A stretch of DNA of 7,507 bases, from assembly GCA_020062065.1 (NCBI GenBank), contig JAGUWZ010000083.1, positions 1 through 7,507 on the forward strand, written 5' to 3'. Positions within the stretch are counted from its first letter, which is position 1. Each line of letters opens with the position of its first letter. Below the pieces are notes generated by a model that made no database searches, was not told the origin of the DNA, and was given only the letters and a program-made list of their open reading frames with translations. This DNA comes from Candidatus Omnitrophota bacterium. Lineage in GTDB: Bacteria > Omnitrophota > Gorgyraeia > Gygaellales > Profunditerraquicolaceae. This document shows, piece by piece, positions 1 to 4,519 of the stretch. The translations under genes and the position numbers were made by a program.

Positions 1-15
1 AGGATTATAGATGTA

Positions 16-1383
16 TTGGCTTTGTTTCTTCCTGAGATAAAGGAACTGGTAAAACAAAAGGATTTCAATAATCTTAAAATCTTCCTGAAAGATATCCATT
101 CAATGGACCTGGCTGAAGGCTGGAAGTATCTCCAACCAACTGAGAAAATCATCGTCTTCAGGCTGCTTTCTATCAAAAAGGAAATTGAGGTTTTTGAGAA
201 TCTACCTGTAACTGAACAGCGGTTTATCCTTAATAATCTTAATAGCGAAGAGGTGTCACAGGTCATAAATGAGATGGCCCCTGATGCCCGCGCCGACCTT
301 TTCAAGGACCTACCCCAGAAGGTATTCAAGAAATTCTTTAGCTTAGTAAACAAAGAACAGGCGCAGAATTTACAGCAATTACTGGAATACAAAGAAGGGA
401 CTGCAGGGAGTCTGATGACCACAGAGTTTGCGGAACTGCATAAGGATATGACTGCCCGGCAGGCTATCCTGAAGATTCAGGAAGACCTGCGCGCCAACCA
501 CGGCGAAAATATATATTCCGTATATGTCACTGACGAAGCCCATAAATTACTCGGTAAAATTGCGCTCCAGGATTTATTAAAAGCGCCGCCGGACATCCTG
601 ACTAAAGATATTATGGAAAAGGCCGATACTGTTAAGATTGACCTGGAAATGGATAGCCAGGAGGTGAGCAACTGGTTTAAAAAATACGACTTGCTTGACG
701 CCCCAATTGTGGATAAGAATAATCTCCTGGTAGGGCTGATTACAGTTGACGATATCGTGGCGGTGATAGAGAAGAAAGCTACAAAACAATTGTATGAAAT
801 AGGTAAAATGTCGTCGGAAGGTGGGGAGATTATCAGTTATGAACAGGCGAATGTGGTAGAGTTGGTGCGCAGGCGCGCAGGCTGGTTGGTGCTCTTGTTA
901 ATATTCGATTTTTTAACAGGAACAGTGCTTAAAAATTTTGAGCATACCTTGAGTTCTGTCGTGGCACTGGCATTTTTTATCCCTATGCTTTTGGATACCG
1001 GCGGTAATGCCGGCGCCCAGACATCCATTACTATTATCAGGGGATTTGCCACGGGAGATGTGAATTTCAAAAATTTGACTAAGGTGATAAAGTTGGAATT
1101 GCTTGCTGCTTTGCTGATGGGCTTAATTGTTGGGGCAGTGGCGTTCGCTAGGGCAATATTGCTGCAGAAAGAATTTTTCTTAGGGTTAACAGTCGGGGTA
1201 ACTATGTTCTTAATTGCGCTCCTTGCGATTGTAACCGGGATTGCCTTGCCCTTATTCTCTAAGAAAATCGGACTTGACCCGGCGGCCCTGGCAGGGCCAA
1301 TTACTACAAGTATCGTGGATGTTATCGGTTTGATTATTTATTTTAAAATTGCGCAGTTATTCATCCCGGCTCTGAACTTTTAA
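16..1383 (+). CDS. mgtE: MgtE family magnesium transporter
   Basis: This is an inner-membrane Mg2+ channel/transporter that is gated by cytosolic Mg2+ in characterised relatives. Numbered from the TTG at 16 (455 residues, close to the usual 450), it has an acidic helical MgtE_N domain (about 25-125), two CBS domains (about 133-192 and 196-256), a connecting plug helix, and five predicted membrane helices (about 289-307, 312-327, 358-380, 388-411, 428-450). The signature DTGGNAGAQ lies at 327-335. Asp435 in SIVDVIGL matches the pore Asp of Thermus MgtE. The start is uncertain: the frame is open to base 1 (RIIDV precedes), so the gene may begin outside the window. TTG at 16, with AGGA at bases 1-4, is the only usable start seen near the family's normal N-terminus. 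The stop is one base before panB. The family assignment is secure. Confidence 0.93.
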   Translation: MALFLPEIKELVKQKDFNNLKIFLKDIHSMDLAEGWKYLQPTEKIIVFRLLSIKKEIEVFENLPVTEQRFILNNLNSEEVSQVINEMAPDARADLFKDLPQKVFKKFFSLVNKEQAQNLQQLLEYKEGTAGSLMTTEFAELHKDMTARQAILKIQEDLRANHGENIYSVYVTDEAHKLLGKIALQDLLKAPPDILTKDIMEKADTVKIDLEMDSQEVSNWFKKYDLLDAPIVDKNNLLVGLITVDDIVAVIEKKATKQLYEIGKMSSEGGEIISYEQANVVELVRRRAGWLVLLLIFDFLTGTVLKNFEHTLSSVVALAFFIPMLLDTGGNAGAQTSITIIRGFATGDVNFKNLTKVIKLELLAALLMGLIVGAVAFARAILLQKEFFLGLTVGVTMFLIALLAIVTGIALPLFSKKIGLDPAALAGPITTSIVDVIGLIIYFKIAQLFIPALNF

Positions 1384-1384
1384 T

Positions 1385-2245
1385 ATGGAGAATAAAAAAA
1401 TCGCGGTAAAAGAGATATTGGCTTTAAAGAATAAGCGCAAGATTACTATGCTTACGGCTTATGATTATCCATTGGCTTCTTTGCTGGATAAGGCCGGGAT
1501 AGATATGATTTTAGTGGGCGATTCCTTGGCAAATGTTGTTTTGGGTTTAAAATCCACTAGAGAAGTAGGGATGAACGAGATGCTCCACCATGCCAAAGCG
1601 GTTACGCGCGCAGCCCGACACGCTTTAGTCATCGGCGATATGCCCTACGAATCTTACCAGATTAATCCCCAAGATTCAGTTAAGAATGCCCAGCGTTTTA
1701 TCGAGGAGGCGAAATGCGATACGGTAAAATTAGAATGGTTCGACGGTTGTTTAGAAGTTACTAAAAAAGTAATCAAGGCCGGAATTCCAGTAATGGGTCA
1801 CATCGGGCTTACCCCTCAGACTGCGGATAAATTAGGAGGATTTAAGGTGCAGGGAAAAGATGCCCAGGCAGCCCAGCGTTTAATTAAGCAAGCAGAAGAT
1901 TTGGAGAAATTGGGTTGCTTTTCAATAGTTCTTGAATGCGTTCCTGACAAAATTGCCCAGCTCATTACGCAAAAATTAAAGATTCCTACCATTGGCATCG
2001 GCGCAGGCCAATATTGCGACGGTCAGGTTTTGGTTATTCATGACTTATTAGGGCTTTTCGAGCGTTACACCCCGAAGTTTGTAAAGAAATATATTGACCT
2101 TTCCCCTTTGATTTTAAAAGCAGTAGAAGAATATAGAAACGAGGTAATTCAAGGTAAATTCCCTACTAAGAAATACAGCTTTAGCATAAAAGAGGAAGAA
2201 CTAAAAAAACTCGCAGACGGCACTCCGCTATCACTGCGCAGATGA
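1385..2245 (+). CDS. panB: 3-methyl-2-oxobutanoate hydroxymethyltransferase (ketopantoate hydroxymethyltransferase)
   Basis: The enzyme transfers a hydroxymethyl group from 5,10-methylenetetrahydrofolate to 2-oxoisovalerate, giving ketopantoate. This is the first committed step to pantothenate and CoA, in the cytoplasm. The 286 residues form a TIM barrel with the family's landmarks: TMLTAYDYP (21-29), VGDS with Mg2+ ligand Asp46, GDMP with Asp85, KLE with Glu117, GHIGLTPQ (138-145), the proposed catalytic Glu184 in LECVP, and GIGAG (204-208). An oddity is that the usual KLEGG reads KLEWF here. The protein is slightly longer than the 264-residue E. coli enzyme, with a charged C-terminal extension. 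The ATG follows the mgtE stop by one base and no Shine-Dalgarno is visible, so translation is probably coupled to mgtE. No panC or panD is present. The last codons run into a short dyad/tandem repeat (2228-2270). Confidence 0.96.
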   Translation: MENKKIAVKEILALKNKRKITMLTAYDYPLASLLDKAGIDMILVGDSLANVVLGLKSTREVGMNEMLHHAKAVTRAARHALVIGDMPYESYQINPQDSVKNAQRFIEEAKCDTVKLEWFDGCLEVTKKVIKAGIPVMGHIGLTPQTADKLGGFKVQGKDAQAAQRLIKQAEDLEKLGCFSIVLECVPDKIAQLITQKLKIPTIGIGAGQYCDGQVLVIHDLLGLFERYTPKFVKKYIDLSPLILKAVEEYRNEVIQGKFPTKKYSFSIKEEELKKLADGTPLSLRR

Positions 2246-2270
2246 TAGTGGTTTTAGGTGATAGTGGTTT
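2228..2270. repeat. Dyad plus tandem repeat at the panB-glyS junction, carrying the glyS ribosome binding site
   Basis: The dyad CTATCA-N9-TGATAG spans 2228-2248 and overlaps the panB stop codon (2243-2245). The 12-mer TGATAGTGGTTT occurs at 2243-2254 and again at 2259-2270, directly abutting the glyS ATG. AGGTG at 2256-2260 lies 10 bases from that ATG and is the likely Shine-Dalgarno. The same CTATCA-N9-TGATAG arrangement recurs at 3632-3652. It could be an operator, a processing hairpin or a miniature repeat; the sequence alone does not decide. Confidence 0.6.
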
Positions 2271-3593
2271 ATGGCTGATATAATGGATAAAATAGTATCA
2301 TTGTGCAAGCGCAAGGGGTTTATATTCCCAGGCAGCGATATTTATGGCGGCCTGGCAAATACCTGGGATTACGGACCTTTTGGCGTAGAGCTAAAGAATA
2401 ACCTTAAACGGGCTTGGTGGAAAAGCAATGTTTACCAGCGCGATGATATGTATGGGATGGACGCGGGAATACTTATGCATCCAAAGGTCTGGGAGGCCTC
2501 GGGCCACGTAGAAAATTTCTTTGATTTAAAAAGCGACTGTAAGTCGTGTAAAAAACGTTTTAAGCTTGTAGACTTAAAAAATGCCAAGAAGTGTCCAGAG
2601 TGCGGCGGAGAATTGACCGAATCCAGGAAATTTAACCTGATGTTTAAAACCGAGCATGGTTCTGTGGAAGATAATGCCAGTCTGGTTTATTTAAGGCCCG
2701 AAACAGCGCAGGGTATGTTCGTTAACTTTCAGAATATTTTAGATTCCCGGCACCCTAAATTACCTTTTGGCCTGGCGCAAATCGGTAAGGCTTTCCGCAA
2801 CGAAATCACGCCGGGAAATTTCATCTTTAGAACACGGGAATTCGAACAGATGGAAATCGAGTATTTCTGCCGTCCCGAAGAAGCGGAAAAAATTTATGAA
2901 TCCTGGGTTGAAGAAAGATTTAGTTGGTATTTAAATCTCGGGATAAAAAAAGACAACTTGAGAAAAAGACAACACACTAAAGATGAACTTGCGCATTATG
3001 CCAAAGCCTGCACTGACATAGAATATAATTTTCCGTTCGGATGGAACGAGTTGGAAGGCATTGCCAACCGCACGGATTTTGATTTAAAACAGCATGCCGA
3101 GTATAGCGGTAAGGATTTAAGATATTTTGATGAAGTTAAAAAAGAACGTTTCTATCCTTATATTATTGAGCCCTCAGGCGGAGTGGACAGGGCGCTTCTG
3201 GCATTTTTAGTGGATGGCTATTTTGAAGAGATGGTTAAAGATGACCTGCGGGTAGTTTTAAAATTACATAAAGATTTGTCACCAACAAAGGTGGCGGTTT
3301 TACCACTTTTGAAAAATCGAGCTGAGATTGTAGAGTTAGCCAAAAAGATAGCCAAGGACCTAAAGAAAACTTTTATTACTGTTTATGATGATAGCGCAGC
3401 CATTGGTAAACTTTATCGTCGCCAGGATGAGGCAGGGACTTTGTATTGTGTAACCGTAGATGTGCAGTCACTCGAGGATAAAAAGGTTACAGTGCGCGAT
3501 AGGGATACGATGCTGCAGGAACGGATAAGTATTGAAAAGGTAAAAGAATATCTCTTTGAAAAACTTAACAGGGACAGTTCTGTTTTGCTTTGA
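2271..3593 (+). CDS. glyS: Glycine--tRNA ligase, single-chain (alpha2) type
   Basis: This cytoplasmic class II synthetase charges tRNA-Gly with glycine using ATP. The 440-residue single-chain form is the alpha2 type (often named glyQS), not the alpha2beta2 enzyme of E. coli. Visible landmarks are the N-terminal KRKGFIFPGSDIYGG (13-27), a probable zinc knuckle with Cys90/Cys93 and Cys108/Cys111 inserted in the catalytic domain, YLRPETAQG (140-148), motif 2 (FRNEI at 175-179 to FRTREFEQMEIE at 186-197), motif 3 (EPSGGVDRALLAFL, 300-313) and an anticodon-binding domain (about 338-430). The ATG at 2271 fits the family N-terminus and has AGGTG ten bases upstream. The last residues (RDSSVLL) and the TGA stop fall inside a degenerate palindromic repeat (3571-3603), so the tail looks repeat-derived. 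The gene probably shares a transcript with mgtE-panB. Confidence 0.97.
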   Translation: MADIMDKIVSLCKRKGFIFPGSDIYGGLANTWDYGPFGVELKNNLKRAWWKSNVYQRDDMYGMDAGILMHPKVWEASGHVENFFDLKSDCKSCKKRFKLVDLKNAKKCPECGGELTESRKFNLMFKTEHGSVEDNASLVYLRPETAQGMFVNFQNILDSRHPKLPFGLAQIGKAFRNEITPGNFIFRTREFEQMEIEYFCRPEEAEKIYESWVEERFSWYLNLGIKKDNLRKRQHTKDELAHYAKACTDIEYNFPFGWNELEGIANRTDFDLKQHAEYSGKDLRYFDEVKKERFYPYIIEPSGGVDRALLAFLVDGYFEEMVKDDLRVVLKLHKDLSPTKVAVLPLLKNRAEIVELAKKIAKDLKKTFITVYDDSAAIGKLYRRQDEAGTLYCVTVDVQSLEDKKVTVRDRDTMLQERISIEKVKEYLFEKLNRDSSVLL

Positions 3594-3603
3594 GAACCGT
3601 CTC
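3571..3603. repeat. Degenerate GGGACAGTTCT palindrome over the glyS stop codon
   Basis: The left arm GGGACAGTTCT (3571-3581) is identical over 11 bases to 7281-7291 in the element upstream of the sigma gene. The right arm AGAACCGTCTC (3593-3603) differs from the perfect complement at two positions, one of which still pairs as G-U in RNA. The loop is 11 bases (3582-3592), against 29 in the other copy. The element supplies the last codons and the stop of glyS. No U-tract follows, so it is not a standard intrinsic terminator for the + strand. Confidence 0.7.
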
Positions 3604-3618
3604 TAAAACAAGAGCTCA

Positions 3619-3652
3619 AGCTGTTACACAGCTATCATTTCTAATGTGATAG
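3619..3652. other. Two adjacent small dyads between glyS and the next ORF
   Basis: AGCTGT (3619-3624) and ACAGCT (3628-3633) form a perfect 6-bp stem with a 3-base loop. CTATCA (3632-3637) and TGATAG (3647-3652) form a second dyad with a 9-base gap, sharing two bases with the first, so the two stems would compete. The second matches the dyad at 2228-2248 in arms and spacing. Neither is followed by a T-run. Their position in the leader of the ORF at 3671 allows a regulatory role, but none is demonstrated. Confidence 0.45.
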
Positions 3653-3670
3653 GGAGTTTTGCAAGGAATT

Positions 3671-3931
3671 ATGTCAAACAAGAAAGAGTTGAACCGAAAA
3701 TTAAATGAATCTAAGTTTTCTAATTGGGTAGATTTATCTAATAAAGGGAGAAGATATTGGTATGAAGTTAGAGGAAGATATGGCTTTAAGGCAAGATATG
3801 TAAAAGAGGTAGACGACAATGAAGAAACAATTAGATTTTACCAAGAGATCTATGATGAGAGTAATAATTTAATCGAAATTCATGAAAAGTTTCCCGTAGA
3901 TCACGGACATAAGAGAATTAAGGTGATTTAA
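3671..3931 (+). CDS. Small hypothetical protein, 86 residues, AT-rich
   Basis: I do not recognise a named family. The ATG at 3671 is preferred because AAGGA (3663-3667) precedes it; an in-frame TTG at 3659 would add four residues. The protein is soluble with no signal peptide or membrane helix. It is slightly basic, with an aromatic core (WVDLSNKGRRYWYEVRGRYG, about 17-36), an alternating beta-like stretch (about 39-73) and the end FPVDHGHKRIKVI. The pattern suggests a small beta-rich fold. Base composition is visibly lower in GC than the flanking genes, and seven of eight arginines use AGA (the other is CGA), whereas ppdK uses CGN for many. Together with repeats on both sides this points to recent acquisition. 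It looks intact, with a coherent amino-acid pattern, and is probably a real conserved hypothetical. Its role is unknown. Confidence 0.65.
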   Translation: MSNKKELNRKLNESKFSNWVDLSNKGRRYWYEVRGRYGFKARYVKEVDDNEETIRFYQEIYDESNNLIEIHEKFPVDHGHKRIKVI

Positions 3932-3960
3932 CAACTAGTAAAATGATAACTTCAACCCCA

Positions 3961-4059
3961 TTTTAACGCAGATTTTCGCAAATCCAACGCAGATTCTCGC
4001 AGATAAAACTTTAAATCTGCGAATATTCGCGTGCAATCTGCGTTCATCTGCGTTCAAAA
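3961..4059. repeat. Nested inverted-repeat element built of AACGCAGAT units
   Basis: The roughly 99-bp stretch is a large imperfect palindrome. The left arm carries AACGCAGAT at 3965-3973 and 3986-3994 and TCGCAGAT at 3997-4004. The right arm carries the complements ATCTGCGA (4015-4022) and ATCTGCGTT (4036-4044, 4046-4054), and the ends are TTTT (3961-3964) and AAAA (4056-4059). The centre is a perfect 8-bp stem with a 10-base loop (4005-4014). There is no coding potential. It fills most of the 168-base gap between two small ORFs and resembles a non-autonomous palindromic repeat (MITE- or REP-like). A single-transcript hairpin would be long and stable. Confidence 0.85.
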
Positions 4060-4085
4060 GGTAGTTCTTAAATTGGCTAAGAATT

Positions 4086-4094
4086 AGGAGGTGA
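4086..4094 (+). promoter_or_regulatory. Strong Shine-Dalgarno fixing the start of the ORF at 4100
   Basis: AGGAGGTGA is a near-perfect match to the anti-Shine-Dalgarno and ends five bases before the ATG at 4100. The in-frame GTG at 4091 lies inside it and so is not the start. It is the clearest ribosome binding site seen in the window. Confidence 0.85.
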
Positions 4095-4099
4095 GGAAT

Positions 4100-4354
4100 A
4101 TGTTTGTAGATAAGCAGATTTTAACTGAAACCTTGCTTAGGTATTTAAACCACAAGATATCTTTAGAGGAGTTAGTAAGTTGGGCAGAAGAGATGATGGC
4201 TGAAGGAGATTTTGATCAGGTGAATTTTGAATTAATAAGAGATATTTTAAGTCGTTTAGGTTTGGCTGATGTCAAGGAGTTTGGGCTTTCCTGGGAAGAT
4301 TGTTGGGAATTTCTCCATCGTTTGGGTTACACAGTGGCAGTGAATATTTCTTAG
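4100..4354 (+). CDS. Small acidic hypothetical protein, 84 residues
   Basis: I cannot name the family with confidence. The start is set by AGGAGGTGA at 4086-4094. The protein is soluble, with no signal or membrane segment, and is strongly acidic (16 Asp/Glu against 7 Lys/Arg). It appears mostly helical: LTETLLRYLNHKISLEELVSW (about 8-28), an acidic AEEMMAEGDFD turn (29-39), helix FELIRDILSRLGLADV (42-57), then GLSWEDCWEFLHRLGY (61-76) and a short terminal strand (TVAVNIS). Conserved-looking Trp, Cys and Gly positions and the good ribosome binding site support a genuine gene. Small acidic helical proteins are often antitoxins or immunity proteins, but no toxin partner is adjacent, so that is only a guess. 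It is isolated between the 3961-4059 repeat and the ppdK leader, and may share ppdK's transcript. Confidence 0.75.
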   Translation: MFVDKQILTETLLRYLNHKISLEELVSWAEEMMAEGDFDQVNFELIRDILSRLGLADVKEFGLSWEDCWEFLHRLGYTVAVNIS

Positions 4355-4378
4355 GGCAACTTGGGGTTAATAAGTTCT

Positions 4379-4415
4379 TTGTCCACAACTGGCAAAAATG
4401 GATTTCTGTGAACAA
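4379..4415. other. Imperfect inverted repeat in the ppdK upstream region
   Basis: TTGTCCACA (4379-4387) and TGTGAACAA (4407-4415) are inverted copies with one mismatch, 19 bases apart. They resemble weak DnaA boxes (TTWTNCACA, but with G at the third base) or an operator. I see nothing else in 4355-4466: no convincing -35/-10 pair and no ORF I would defend. Confidence 0.3.
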
Positions 4416-4466
4416 CGTCAGAGGATTTGGCTTTAAGACCAATAGCTTGAAACAATATGTAGAGGA

Positions 4467-4497
4467 TTGGTGTGCGAAGTAACGCTACGCACACCAA
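4467..4497 (+). promoter_or_regulatory. Perfect 10-bp hairpin in the ppdK leader
   Basis: TTGGTGTGCG (4467-4476) pairs without mismatch to CGCACACCAA (4488-4497) around an 11-base loop (4477-4487). The stem ends six bases before the G-run (4504-4509) that serves as the ppdK ribosome binding site. No U-tract follows on either strand, so a standard terminator is unlikely. An mRNA-stability or translational control element, or a protein-binding dyad, would fit the position. Confidence 0.6.
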
Positions 4498-4519
4498 AGG
4501 AAAGGGGGGCTTAAAAACA

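Noticed and set aside
867..882. Tandem GCGCAGGC within mgtE
   Set aside because: It encodes the normal RRAGW segment before the first membrane helix; a codon-level coincidence.
999..1015. GC-rich hairpin CCGGCGGTAATGCCGG in mgtE
   Set aside because: It is the coding sequence of the conserved TGGNAG motif; the pairing follows from the glycine codons.
477..1070. Antisense ORFs opposite mgtE, and similar ones opposite panB, glyS and ppdK
   Set aside because: They are low-complexity or compositionally odd shadows of conserved genes with no ribosome binding sites.
3971..4054. CRISPR-like repetition of CGCAGAT units
   Set aside because: The units are short, mirrored rather than directly repeated throughout, and lack spacers of regular length; no cas gene is present.
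4300..4482. 60-residue + strand ORF with a TTG start
   Set aside because: It overlaps the well-supported 84-residue gene in another frame, has no ribosome binding site, and its end runs into the leader hairpin. I treat it as chance.
4472..4519. Upstream in-frame extension of ppdK (16 extra residues)
   Set aside because: The residues (MRSNATHTKGKGGLKT) are unlike PPDK N-termini and are encoded by the hairpin and the ribosome binding site; ATG 4520 fits the family.
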